From positions 1-37,090 of the forward strand of contig DAHUXR010000043.1 of assembly GCA_027307045.1 (NCBI GenBank): a stretch of 37,090 nt of DNA, read 5' to 3'. The notes under the pieces are model-generated. The model did not search any database. It saw nothing but the letters and a program-made list of their open reading frames with translations, and was not told the DNA's origin. Origin of the DNA: Acidobacteriaceae bacterium. Its GTDB lineage: Bacteria > Acidobacteriota > Terriglobia > Terriglobales > Acidobacteriaceae. Positions 15,282 through 22,633 of the stretch are shown here, one piece after another. The translations under genes and the position numbers were made by a program. Each line of letters opens with the position of its first letter. Positions within the stretch are counted from its first letter, which is position 1.

Positions 15282-15917
15282 TCATTTGTTCGTTCGTTTG
15301 AATTGCCACCGCTGGATAAAGTAAATACCCCACAGAGCGGCAGCAAACGCCACGATGAAAATCCCTGCGCTCGGGTCACCCTGAAAGAGAATCCAGACGA
15401 TCCTATGGTTCTCGATTTTGAATATGCCGGCCAGGAAACTATAAAACGTTGCCATCCACAAAAATTTTGTATGAGCCGGCAGCGGAGTAGTACGGCTGCG
15501 GGCATATAAATAGAAGAGCCAGAAGAATACCGCCATTGCTATGAATAATGGCCCCCGGCTACCGCCTCCGGAAGCCGAACCGCTCCAGACAATCCAGATG
15601 ACCTTGCCATTTTGAATGCGGAAGAGAAACAGCATCAGGGTACTGATCACGGCCAGCCAGAAAAACGAGCTCCGCGTTTCTGTCACCATGCGTGCGCGCT
15701 CCAGCGCCAGCTTTTCTTTTTCCGGATCAAGTCCAGCACCCAGTCTGGACGGAGCAGCCTTCAGGCTCTCCAGCGGGCCGGCAGCGGAGCGGGCGGATTT
15801 TTCAAAATCCGGGTTCTCGCGAAAAAAATCCTCCACCAACATCCGTGTAGCCGCACTGGCCTCGCCGGAAAAATAAGCCGGCAGCAGATCAACAATGACT
15901 TCGCGCTCCAGCTTCAT
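15282..15917 (-). CDS. Putative membrane anti-sigma factor partner
   Basis: A 211-residue protein. The N-terminal 60 residues (VIVDLLPAYFSGEASAATRM, then LVEDFFRENPDFE) have the layout of the cytoplasmic anti-sigma domain ('dll..Yl.gels....r.ve.hL..Cp.C') but without the zinc-binding H/C residues. Four hydrophobic segments follow at about 84-97, 122-140, 150-165 and 184-204. The ATG overlaps the stop of the sigma gene (ATGA at 15914-15917), so the two are translationally coupled, which is the standard arrangement of an ECF sigma factor and its anti-sigma factor. The anti-sigma role is inferred from this position and the N-terminal pattern. Confidence 0.78.
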   Translation of the reverse strand: MKLEREVIVDLLPAYFSGEASAATRMLVEDFFRENPDFEKSARSAAGPLESLKAAPSRLGAGLDPEKEKLALERARMVTETRSSFFWLAVISTLMLFLFRIQNGKVIWIVWSGSASGGGSRGPLFIAMAVFFWLFYLYARSRTTPLPAHTKFLWMATFYSFLAGIFKIENHRIVWILFQGDPSAGIFIVAFAAALWGIYFIQRWQFKRTNK

Positions 15918-16405
15918 GGGCGCACCTCCTGGAAATTTTCTCTGGCATGCATCAGCTTCAATCGCGCGCGATGGACCTTGACCTTCACCGTGGTCACCGG
16001 CAGCTTGAGCGCGTGCGCAATCTCTTCATATGGCATTTCTTCCTGCACACGCATCAGCAGCGCGGCACGGTCAACTTCAGAGAGCTGGCGCAACGCCGCC
16101 AGCACCGCGGAAAGCTCGGCTTTATGTTCAGTCCGCGTTGCCAGCCCCACGGATGGGTCCGGCATGGACTCTTCCAACTCAGTCAGCCGGTTGTTGCGGC
16201 GCAGGTGGTCGCGGTACAGGTTGCGCGCAATCGTAAACAGGTAGGCTTTGACCGTTGCTTCCCTGATCTTGCCGCGTGAGGTCCACGCGCGCACGAAGGT
16301 CTCTGAAGTAATGTCGTCAGCCAGGGCCGCGTCGCCGCAAAGGAACAGCACAAAGCGATGCACCTGCGGCGCATAGCTTTGGTAGAGGCTATGGAAATCC
16401 ATCAT
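15914..16405 (-). CDS. ECF-family RNA polymerase sigma factor
   Basis: A 163-residue sigma-70 family protein. Region 2 spans residues about 5-72: MMDFHSLYQSYAPQVHRFVL, then GDAALADDITSETFVRAW and LFTIARNLYRDHLRRNNR, the usual 'D..aeDitQetF...w' and 'WL..iarN...d..R' pattern. Region 4 spans about 108-155: LSEVDRAALLMRVQEEMPYE, then EIAHALKLPVTTVKVKVHRA, with a clear helix-turn-helix. It starts at ATG 16405 with AAGG six bases upstream; the longer frame above it is antisense. The downstream gene overlaps by 4 bp. A candidate self-recognised promoter lies at 16426-16452. Confidence 0.93.
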   Translation of the reverse strand: MMDFHSLYQSYAPQVHRFVLFLCGDAALADDITSETFVRAWTSRGKIREATVKAYLFTIARNLYRDHLRRNNRLTELEESMPDPSVGLATRTEHKAELSAVLAALRQLSEVDRAALLMRVQEEMPYEEIAHALKLPVTTVKVKVHRARLKLMHARENFQEVRP

Positions 16406-16425
16406 CGGCGGCCTTGGACGGTAAT

Positions 16426-16452
16426 GATACGCAGAAATGCCGCGGAAGTTAC
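16426..16452 (-). promoter_or_regulatory. Candidate ECF promoter of the sigma/anti-sigma operon
   Basis: On the minus strand, GTAAC (16452-16448) is followed after 17 bases by GTATC (16430-16426), preceded by CG. AAC-type -35 and CGTAT-type -10 elements are the usual form of ECF promoters. It lies about 20 bases upstream of the ATG, so the leader would be very short. Self-regulation is inference. Confidence 0.5.
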
Positions 16453-16541
16453 GCTGCGGGATAAATCCGTGGGAATGAGGGCAGGCGATGGGCAAAATCG
16501 TAGCGCATCCCCGCATGGAGGAGGCCGTTTTAAACGGCTGC

Positions 16542-16578
16542 AAAACCAAAAGCCGGACTCGCGAAGAGCCCGGCCTTT
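16542..16578 (-). terminator. Rho-independent terminator of the OB-fold-like gene
   Basis: On the minus strand, GCCGGGCTC (16574-16566), loop TTCGC, GAGTCCGGC (16560-16552), with one G-U pair, is followed by TTTTGGTTTT. It lies about 48 bases downstream of the stop at 16622. A shorter T run on the other side allows weak function in the plus direction too. Confidence 0.78.
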
Positions 16579-16621
16579 GTTTATGCTATTTCCTCCCCCA
16601 GGAAACAGCAGCAGCTATCCA

Positions 16622-17035
16622 CTACCAGAGAGGTTTCCCTGACTGGTCGCGGAAGTTGTATGTGTCGTTCCCGATCTCTACTGACTTCGCTATGAGTGCG
16701 ATCTTGCCTTCATACGTAATCTTAGAACCTACGACTGTCACCTTGTCGCCTTTGTGGATATTGATCTCATATTGCTTCATGAAGGAGGCAGGAGCCAGAT
16801 GTACCTCAATGCTTCCGGTCTCACTCTTCACAGTGATGTGTGAACCCACGGTGCCGCTCACAGGACATTCAAAATCTTTCGTCTCCACCACCACGCCATG
16901 CATTGTCTGCTCGCTGGTTGGGGCGTAAGTGTAGTTGACGGGTTTCGGGGAGTTCTTTTCCTGGGAAACAAGAGTAATTGCCGCTCCTGACAGAAGCAGT
17001 GCGAATACCCCTAAGAGAATTCTGGTAAATTTCAT
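16622..17035 (-). CDS. Secreted small OB-fold-like protein
   Basis: A 137-residue protein with an N-terminal signal peptide or anchor at about 5-24 (ILLGVFALLLSGAAITLV). The mature part reads like a five-stranded OB-fold: MHGVVVETKDFECPVSGTVG, then HITVKSETGSIEVHLAP, then INIHKGDKVTVVGSKITYEG, then KIALIAKSVEIGNDTYNFRD, ending DQSGKPLW. The 'kGD.V.VtG......g....ia..v..g....l.d..G.p.W' ending is seen in a group of small secreted bacterial proteins with no assigned function. The start at 17035 is supported by GGAGG five bases upstream. A perfect Crp/Fnr-type palindrome (17082-17099) lies upstream. Confidence 0.8.
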   Translation of the reverse strand: MKFTRILLGVFALLLSGAAITLVSQEKNSPKPVNYTYAPTSEQTMHGVVVETKDFECPVSGTVGSHITVKSETGSIEVHLAPASFMKQYEINIHKGDKVTVVGSKITYEGKIALIAKSVEIGNDTYNFRDQSGKPLW

Positions 17036-17055
17036 CGCAGCCTCCACGAAGCATA

Positions 17056-17061
17056 AGTATC
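17056..17061 (-). promoter_or_regulatory. Candidate -10 element for the OB-fold-like gene
   Basis: On the minus strand GATACT, within GATACTTATG, would set a start near 17049, placing the centre of the palindrome at about -41.5, the classic class II activator position. There is no good -35 hexamer, which is consistent with activator dependence. This is inference from spacing. Confidence 0.45.
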
Positions 17062-17081
17062 CGCGAAGGACGATTTTCCGG

Positions 17082-17099
17082 CTGTGACCGCGGTCACAG
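17082..17099. promoter_or_regulatory. Perfect Crp/Fnr-type palindromic operator
   Basis: CTGTGACCGCGGTCACAG is an exact 18-bp palindrome and contains TGTGA-N6-TCACA, the core consensus of the Crp/Fnr family. It lies 47 bases upstream of the OB-fold-like gene. No Crp/Fnr regulator is encoded in the window. Confidence 0.75.
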
Positions 17100-17209
17100 T
17101 TCCTGAAATCTGTGCTGGCGCCTGTTTCGTCAGATGATACCCGGCTGCTTCACGGAAAGTTGCATTCCTGCAGGCTTTTCAGTGGGCTATTTCACCCACA
17201 GCCCTGGGT

Positions 17210-19141
17210 TTACCAGCCACCTCCGCCCCCGCCGCCGCCACCGCCGCCGGACGACCCCCCTCCGCCCGATCCTGAAGATGATCCTGCAGCAGTGGAAGAT
17301 GAGGAGATCGCGCTGGAAAACGAACTGCTGAAGCTTGAGGTAAAAGTCGTTGCGGAAAACGATCCAAAGGACGCGCCGGAATACCACGAAGGCGAATAAT
17401 TCGCGTCTCCTGCGGAGCCGCCGACCGTAGCTGCCTGGGCCAGAACCTGGGAGAACTGCTGGGCCCATGCGTGCTCAACGCCCATGGCAAAAGCGTAAGG
17501 AAGGAAGCGTTCAAAGAGCTGAGGCGTCTTATCCGGGCGCGCGATGGTTTGCAGGCGATCGCCATCGACAGCCGTCAGAAACATTTTGAAGCCTTCCACG
17601 CGGTCCATCAGTGCGCGTCCGGCAAGAGTGGGAGCTTTCAATAGATGGTGAAAAAGCACGTTGATCCCGATGGCGGCGGCAATTAAACCAGAAGCAGCCA
17701 CACCGCAAGCCCAGATCAGCATACCCAGCCCAAGGCATTCCCCAATGACAAAAGGGATACTGAAGAGGGTAAGGAATGTGGCCTGCCCAGCACCCAGCAC
17801 GCCCGCCGTTCGCACGCTCTTCCACGCACGAATTACGCCGCTCACCAGCGCATAAACGCCAAAGCTCCATCCCGTAAGCCAGACCGACATAAAGAGCGCT
17901 ACGGGCATGCGCGAACCCCCGCTCAGACAAACCATTATCACGATTGTAAGCAGAGACAGGACAATCCCAGGCCAGAGATAACGCGCGTTGGTGCGAAAAC
18001 TGGTGGCCTCTATGGTGGCGTGGAGATTCGTTTCCAGACCTTTGCGCGCTCGCAACAGCACTTCATGGTTCTTGTTCTCCAGCACCAAAGGACTATCATC
18101 TTCAAACAACGTTCGCGCCAGACTCTTTTCGTCCCCGGAAAGTCTGCTGTCTTTGTCTGTGGCGTTCTTTCTGCGCACAAGCTTATAGGTCTTGGATTCA
18201 TCCTGCTCAATCGTGAGATAGCCCTTGGCAGCCAGGCCCATGATTGCGGCCGTAAACCCTTTTTCGTCACCGCCCATGCGCTCCAGAAAACGTATGGCCG
18301 CGGGGGACATGTTGTCCGGCGGTTCGTAAAGAGGAACAATCGTCCCGCTCGTGGGGTCCCTGCCCACCATTCCCCAGATCATCACGTAATAAAGAAGGGC
18401 AACGATCAAGCCGGCGAGTCCGACGAAGGTTGATTTATTGTCGGCCATGAACCATGCGCGCTTTTGTTCCGCAGTGGGCTCGGCGATCAGCCCTTTGGGC
18501 CAGCTCACCGCAATCGTAAACCCTTGCTCGGGTGCAAGATTTTCAGCGCGAAACGTGGGATTACCGTCTTCATCCTTGTGCGCCGTGGCATGGCCCTTAT
18601 CGCCCTGATACCCCGAATAACCGCTCAGGTCTGTTATCTGGCTTCGTACATTTGACGGCAGCAATACCGTGGCGGTGGCCACGTCAATGGGAAACTTCCA
18701 CGCGTTGCCGGTTACGTTCCAGTAAAGCTCATCGTGGTCGTGGAAAAAACCAAGCTGGCGATTGGTGCGATATGCAAACTGGTAGGTGTGGTTGCCGGGC
18801 GGCAGGTCATAGCTGGAACTGCCAAAGTAGACTCGAATACCGTTGCTCAAATCCTCAGTGTGGTAGGGCTCTGAATTGCCGTCACGGCGCACGCTGGTGA
18901 CATCAAAAAGCACAGAATAGCGGTTGCCGGTGCGGTCACTGTAGCGCGTTGGCAAATCGCGATAGATACCGTGGACAATCTCGACGCCCGCAGACTCAAC
19001 CATAATGGTCTCAACCACCTGCATGCTGCCGTCTGTATTCACGGTAATGCGGGAATCAAACGAGGTGATTCGTTCCGTTTGTGCGGCAGCGGGAGCTATT
19101 GCAAGCAAGGCAAGGAAACAAGCCGTCAGGAAATTTTTCAT
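17210..19141 (-). CDS. DUF2207-family membrane protein
   Basis: A 643-residue protein. Residues 1-18 are a signal peptide (MKNFLTACFLALLAIAPAAA). The DUF2207 extracytoplasmic domain follows: ITSFDSRITVNTDGSMQVVE, then HGIYRDLPTRY, then LPPGNHTYQFAYRTNRQLGF and ELYWNVTGNAWKFPI, all strongly characteristic ('d..i.v..dGs..V.E', 'rgiyR.iP', 'Y.i.Y.....i......deLyWnv.G..W'). A membrane segment near residue 240 is followed by a cytoplasmic region (RFLERMGGDEKGFTAAIMGL), then paired membrane segments around 405-440 and 460-510. The tail is a Ser run and a Gly run ending GGGGGGGW, a normal feature of this family. Function unknown. It is monocistronic. Confidence 0.92.
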   Translation of the reverse strand: MKNFLTACFLALLAIAPAAAQTERITSFDSRITVNTDGSMQVVETIMVESAGVEIVHGIYRDLPTRYSDRTGNRYSVLFDVTSVRRDGNSEPYHTEDLSNGIRVYFGSSSYDLPPGNHTYQFAYRTNRQLGFFHDHDELYWNVTGNAWKFPIDVATATVLLPSNVRSQITDLSGYSGYQGDKGHATAHKDEDGNPTFRAENLAPEQGFTIAVSWPKGLIAEPTAEQKRAWFMADNKSTFVGLAGLIVALLYYVMIWGMVGRDPTSGTIVPLYEPPDNMSPAAIRFLERMGGDEKGFTAAIMGLAAKGYLTIEQDESKTYKLVRRKNATDKDSRLSGDEKSLARTLFEDDSPLVLENKNHEVLLRARKGLETNLHATIEATSFRTNARYLWPGIVLSLLTIVIMVCLSGGSRMPVALFMSVWLTGWSFGVYALVSGVIRAWKSVRTAGVLGAGQATFLTLFSIPFVIGECLGLGMLIWACGVAASGLIAAAIGINVLFHHLLKAPTLAGRALMDRVEGFKMFLTAVDGDRLQTIARPDKTPQLFERFLPYAFAMGVEHAWAQQFSQVLAQAATVGGSAGDANYSPSWYSGASFGSFSATTFTSSFSSSFSSAISSSSTAAGSSSGSGGGGSSGGGGGGGGGGGW

Positions 19142-19531
19142 GGAAGTCAGCTTGACTATAGCCTTGCTGCTAGTTGCAAGGAAGGACAAAACCGCCTTTT
19201 CCCTTTCTCTGGATTGGAACTCTCTACACAAGGGGTGAATCAGTAACCCCGACCCATGTCATTCCCATCTTGTCGTGGGGTTCACGAGGGGTTCCTTTGC
19301 GCACCTTCGTGCCCTTTGTGGCTAAAGTTCCCCGGTTTTGCCTTTCCGCTTCCGGCGATGACCGGGGGCCCCGGCGCGCGCGTTTCTCGCGTCCTGGGGT
19401 GGGATGGCGCGCGATCACGGCGATGTCGGCGATAGGCGCGCTCCGTGCGCCACCCCCACCCCGTTTTTTTCGACTTTTATTGCAAACAAAAGGCTTTGCA
19501 TCAATCGACGCTTGGGCCTCCCTTGCGCCAC

Positions 19532-19605
19532 GCTTGGGTGGCCCTTGGGTGGCCCTTGGGTCACCCTTGGGTCACCCAATCCCAGACCCAATCCCAATCC
19601 CAGTC
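19532..19605 (+). repeat. 11-bp tandem repeat followed by CCCAATC repeats
   Basis: Four 11-bp units run head to tail: GCTTGGGTGGC, CCTTGGGTGGC, CCTTGGGTCAC, CCTTGGGTCAC (19532-19575). They continue into CCAATCCCAGA and two further CCCAATC words to 19605. The GGGT tracts are one helical turn apart. No known array type matches. Confidence 0.85.
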
Positions 19606-19662
19606 GGCAGAGGGTCGCAAGCTTAAAGAAGCCGCGCGGCGCAATAATCGCCGCGCCACAAA

Positions 19663-19709
19663 CTGTCATCGTGAGCGAGCGGCGGATGCCGGGAGTCGAA
19701 CGATCTAAA
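19663..19709 (+). repeat. Dispersed GTCATCGTGAGCGAGCG...GTCGAACGATC repeat, copy 2
   Basis: A shorter, diverged copy of the repeat at about 1627-1700. It superficially resembles a tRNA T-arm on the minus strand but lacks the matching stem. Confidence 0.45.
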
Positions 19710-20041
19710 AATTAGACTCCGAACGTGGCTGAGTGCTGAATACTGACTGCTAGATTTTCAAAGACCGTCCGCAACACAACATTTCCGCTCTGAAGCGAAT
19801 TTTTAACTTTACCATTTGTTCGCCTACTAGTCAAGAAAAATCCGCCAGTTATATTGTAAAAATCCAGGAACGTTGAATCTCAAGAGCTTGCATTGGCGTG
19901 TTCGGCTTGCGGTTTTAAGGCTGGAAGTTTTTGCTTCCAAGCCTGCCTGCACCCATTGTGGCCGAGCTTTGGGGGCCATTTAAGGCTGGCATGTACTCAT
20001 CCCACGGTACGGTAACGATGCACGCCTAGTGAGTCCTCAGC

Positions 20042-20455
20042 CTAACTGGCGTCCTTGATTTTGTATTTCTGCAGTTCCCGGTCGCTGAATCTCTGCGTCA
20101 AGCGTTGCTGAAGCATGTTTACGGAATCAATGAGTGAGTGCATACCGTTGGTTTGAAACGTGACCAGCTGCCGTTCCATATCCCCGCAAAGATTCCTTAC
20201 CATTTGGTCGAACCGGCGCAAACGTTCAGCGGCCAGGAAGGCCATTACTGTGTCGGGGTTCTTCTTTGTGTGTTCTGCGTTGATGAGTTCACTTACACTC
20301 CAGGCCGTCAGGCGAACATTATCCACGGCATGACGAAACTCGTTCAGGGTCACAGAGTCGGGTGCGGCTTCCGATTTAAGCCGCCGTTCTACACGCTTCA
20401 ATTCGGAATTCAGTTGCTTGATCTCGAGGGTCAGGTTTTCGCGGATATCAGCCAT
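20042..20455 (-). CDS. Conserved hypothetical helical protein
   Basis: A 137-residue, almost wholly helical and charged protein. Residues 1-30 (MADIRENLTLEIKQLNSELK, then RVERRLKSE) look like a coiled coil. The middle holds the phrase NEFRHAVDNVRLTAWSVSEL, then INAEHTKKNPDTVMAFLAAE, then RLRRFDQMVRNLC. I recall similar proteins in acidobacteria ('EFR.A.DNVRLTAW.VSEL.NA....K.pd.v..FL..ERlRR') with no known function. No signal peptide and no membrane segment. The ATG at 20455 has an upstream AGGTAG about 13 bases away, so the ribosome-binding site is only modest. Confidence 0.8.
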   Translation of the reverse strand: MADIRENLTLEIKQLNSELKRVERRLKSEAAPDSVTLNEFRHAVDNVRLTAWSVSELINAEHTKKNPDTVMAFLAAERLRRFDQMVRNLCGDMERQLVTFQTNGMHSLIDSVNMLQQRLTQRFSDRELQKYKIKDAS

Positions 20456-20590
20456 GGCGCACGTTCTACCTCATTTATGAAACTTTAGCCTGAGATGCCG
20501 GATTCTTTGTGAACTTCTTTAGAAAGTCTTATGACCTTGGTAACCATCGGCGGGAGCCGTAAGAGATTCCTGATTTTTCCAGTGCTGAAG

Positions 20591-20809
20591 CTACCGTTTC
20601 TTGGGCCTTGGTTCCTTCGCGCCGAGAGCAATGTCAGCCAATTCCAGAAATCTATTGTTGCTTGAGCGCTCGTCAGGGCGGTTCTCCCATGTCCGCTTAC
20701 CCGTAGGGCCCTTAAGGCTGTTTCTTGGGGCAATCCACAGGCCTCCCGTTGGAGGACCCTTTTCTTTGGCCTTCCCCTCTTTCTTTCCTTGTTTGGCTTT
20801 CTTCGCAAT
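20591..20809 (-). CDS. Possible small basic protein lacking a normal start codon
   Basis: One frame encodes 72 residues, beginning IAKKAKQGKKEGKAKEKGPP and including GGLWIAPRNSLKGPTGKRTW, then ENRPDERSSNNRFLELADIA, ending LGAKEPRPKKR. It has natural-looking codon use and a Lys-rich, disordered head, but the only start-like codon below an in-frame TAA is ATT (20809-20807). An overlapping frame from TTG 20808 to 20485 (107 residues) has more AGA/AGG codons and looks less like a gene. So this may be a gene with a rare ATT start, one whose start has mutated, or nothing. Confidence 0.35.
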   Translation of the reverse strand: MAKKAKQGKKEGKAKEKGPPTGGLWIAPRNSLKGPTGKRTWENRPDERSSNNRFLELADIALGAKEPRPKKR

Positions 20810-20846
20810 GGCCGTTAATTTTTAGACCCGTTTAGCATTGGGCTCA

Positions 20847-21113
20847 CTAACCCACTTTTGCGGATTCATCATCGCCATCAATAACCGGAAGTTCATAAAG
20901 AGTGACACGCCATGAAGAATCCTTGGCGGCAGTTTGATAAGTGAGCACCCTCACCAGCTTGAACGTCACCGCATCGGCGCATTTCTGGCACTTGGGGAAT
21001 GTCTCGCCCCTGAGCAGCGTGACTTCATGTGGGAGGCGATGTGCGAGGTGATGAACACTGTAGATCCCGCTGGCGGGAATGATCGTACCCGTCTTGAATC
21101 TCCCCCGAGACAT
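20847..21113 (-). CDS. Small FPKCxKC-motif protein, copy 1
   Basis: An 88-residue protein: FKTGTIIPASGIYSVHHLAH, then RLPHEVTLLRGETFPKCQKC, then AVTFKLVRV and WRVTLYELPV. The segment from 'SGIY.V.H..HRL.HEVTLL....FPKC.KC....F.LVR' is shared with the gene at 22121. The single CxxC plus the two histidines (HLAHRLPH) could bind one metal ion. It is a small beta-rich protein that I believe is widespread in acidobacteria, with no known function. The stop lies in an area without other genes. Confidence 0.75.
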   Translation of the reverse strand: MSRGRFKTGTIIPASGIYSVHHLAHRLPHEVTLLRGETFPKCQKCADAVTFKLVRVLTYQTAAKDSSWRVTLYELPVIDGDDESAKVG

Positions 21114-21262
21114 TGAAAAGGAGTCCAGCAGAAAATTTCACAGTTCCCGGTCCCTGCGCATGTTCAAAAATCGCCTCTTTTTGCGATCGCTAGGCAACCA
21201 AATCGAGCTATTCAGGCTCCGAAACCATGAGCAGCTCCTATCCCCAGGAGCCAGGGGTTGAG

Positions 21263-21442
21263 ATGGTTGAACTGAATCTCGATTCCGACTTTCACTGCAT
21301 CTCCATCCGCTTCCGGGGCGAGACCGACCTGACCTTTATCGTTGGTCCGGCATTACCGTTCCGGGCCGACCATTCCAGATGGAAGGACGGGGAACAGAAA
21401 GTCCTCAAGCGCTGGCCGGTCTTCCGCAGCCAGGGCATGTAG
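21263..21442 (+). CDS. Small conserved hypothetical protein
   Basis: A 59-residue protein, MVELNLDSDFHCISIRFRGE, then TDLTFIVGPALPF, then WKDGEQKVLKRWPVFRSQGM. The 'F..i.i.F.d.T.L.F...p......y..Wk.G....l..WP...S' pattern is, to my recollection, found in other small acidobacterial proteins. The ATG at 21263 is chosen because AGGGG lies six bases upstream; an in-frame ATG at 21227 would add 12 residues and has no such site. Function unknown. Confidence 0.6.
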   Translation: MVELNLDSDFHCISIRFRGETDLTFIVGPALPFRADHSRWKDGEQKVLKRWPVFRSQGM

Positions 21443-21512
21443 CAGCGCTGCGGCGAGTTAAACCAATCGTTCGGGGCATCTTTTCTGGCTTCCCCAAAAC
21501 AACTCTCCGAAA

Positions 21513-22013
21513 CTAATCAGAACTCCTTACCGGCGCTGCCTGCTCCTCGCCTGCGCGTCCGGCAACTATCTCTGCGCGGTAATAGTTTTCTCTGCGCATG
21601 GGACAGCCGGCCATTCGTCGCAGCATTGCCATTTGGCCTGTGTGTGTCAATGCGTCGGCAACTGGGCCTTGAAAAAGCTTTTCCGGCGAAGCAGCCAGAG
21701 GCGCGTCTGACGCCAGATAGCCATCAAAGGCTTCCAGAGTTTTGAAAAATCGCTTTACTTCGTCAGGCCATGGCAGCGGCTCAGAATCACGCCATGCCTG
21801 CTTTCCCTGCGCGATGGAAAGCGCCCAGTCAAAAAGATCGCCCATGTGGGCCAGTATGTGGATCGGAGTACGGCCTTTTTCTCCCGTGTTGAACGTGGCA
21901 AAGTTTTCCGGCGCGTCGCGCAGCGTCTTTCCCGCGCGGTAGGCCAGCGTTGCCAAAGTGTGCCGCAGAAGTTGCCGCCCAGACTCATTTGTGGGCTGAG
22001 ATGTCGCCACCAT
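21513..22013 (-). CDS. DinB-like four-helix metal-binding protein
   Basis: A 166-residue protein with the DinB/YfiT layout. The first metal-ligand helix is at about residues 49-68 (RTPIHILAHMGDLFDWALSI), equivalent to 'w.p.eil.Hl...e...'. The second ligand pair is in DALTHTGQMAMLRRMAGCP (about 120-138), the 'H..HHrgQl..lrr..G.p' motif with one histidine replaced. The length is typical. Bacillithiol/mycothiol transferases and metal-dependent hydrolases share this fold; the activity here cannot be read. The start is ATG 22013. Confidence 0.82.
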   Translation of the reverse strand: MVATSQPTNESGRQLLRHTLATLAYRAGKTLRDAPENFATFNTGEKGRTPIHILAHMGDLFDWALSIAQGKQAWRDSEPLPWPDEVKRFFKTLEAFDGYLASDAPLAASPEKLFQGPVADALTHTGQMAMLRRMAGCPMRRENYYRAEIVAGRAGEEQAAPVRSSD

Positions 22014-22120
22014 CGTCGCTCCTCAACTGGAAATACTTTGGATCAGCTTTGATCTTTGATGAATAGATGGCGGAGGTCAAGCGGCGGGCACAATATTTGT
22101 GCTGGCGTTGGAGCTAACGA

Positions 22121-22432
22121 TTATAAGGCGACAGTGAAATCTTCTTCTTCGTCGATGGCAGGGAGGGCGTAAAGCGCAACCTTGAATGGCGCCAGAGTGA
22201 TATCGGGCGCGCTGCGCACCAGTTCGAAATAAACTGAGTCTTCACACTTGATGCACTTGGGAAACAACTGATCGCGCAGCAGGGTAACTTCGTGTGCCAG
22301 CCGATGGTTCCGGTGATACACGCGGTAAATGCCGCTTTCCAGTATTTTGTCGCCGCAACGGAATTGCTTTGCGTTCTTCAATATATTTTCCTGCGATTTC
22401 AGCAGACGCAATTTCCGCTTACCATTCCTCAT
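22121..22432 (-). CDS. Small FPKCxKC-motif protein, copy 2
   Basis: A 103-residue protein: MRNGKRKLRLLKSQENILKN, then FRCGDKILESGIYRVYHRNH, then RLAHEVTLLRDQLFPKCIKC, then VYFELVR and FKVALYALPAIDEEEDFTVA. It is a clear paralogue of the gene at 20847, with an extra basic helix at the N-terminus. The likely metal-binding residues HRNHRLAH and CIKC are kept. The start is uncertain (ATG 22432 or 22501; neither has a good ribosome-binding site). The two copies are about 1.3 kb apart on the same strand with a DinB-like gene between them. Confidence 0.72.
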   Translation of the reverse strand: MRNGKRKLRLLKSQENILKNAKQFRCGDKILESGIYRVYHRNHRLAHEVTLLRDQLFPKCIKCEDSVYFELVRSAPDITLAPFKVALYALPAIDEEEDFTVAL

Positions 22433-22633
22433 ATGGGGCCCGAACCAACCGGTAAATTTGGATGCTGCTGGTGGACAGGTAAGTTGTGTAAATTCCTGCA
22501 TCTATTGCAGCGCAAAAAACAGCGCAGACAAGTTGCCCGTTTTCAATCAGTTACTCTCCATGCAACTAATCGGCTCTGAAGCGTCATCAAAAATTCCGAA
22601 AACGATTGTGTGAAGGAGCCAGGAAATTAGTTA

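Larger units (their letters stand above)
19142..20041. other. Gene-free region of about 900 bp with several repeats
   Basis: No convincing gene is seen. The region contains CCTTCGTGCCCTTTGTGGC (about 19305-19323), a GC-rich GCGCGCG stretch (about 19373-19440), TTTTATTGCAAACAAAAGG (about 19475-19493), an 11-bp tandem repeat (19532-19575), a GTCATCGTGAGCGAGCG...GTCGAACGATC repeat (about 19663-19709), and an AGGCT-GGAAG / CTTCC-AAGCCT hairpin (about 19918-19944). Open frames through the tandem repeat give proline-rich chance peptides. Confidence 0.65.

Noticed and set aside
17112..17399. Proline-rich plus-strand frame (run of P)
   Set aside because: It is the antisense of the Gly-rich tail of the DUF2207 protein.
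19532..19605. Possible CRISPR array
   Set aside because: The units are 11 bp with no spacers and no cas genes nearby.
19660..19715. Possible tRNA on the minus strand (GTTCGACTCCC)
   Set aside because: The T-stem does not pair and no anticodon or D arms are found; it matches a dispersed repeat seen also near 1690.
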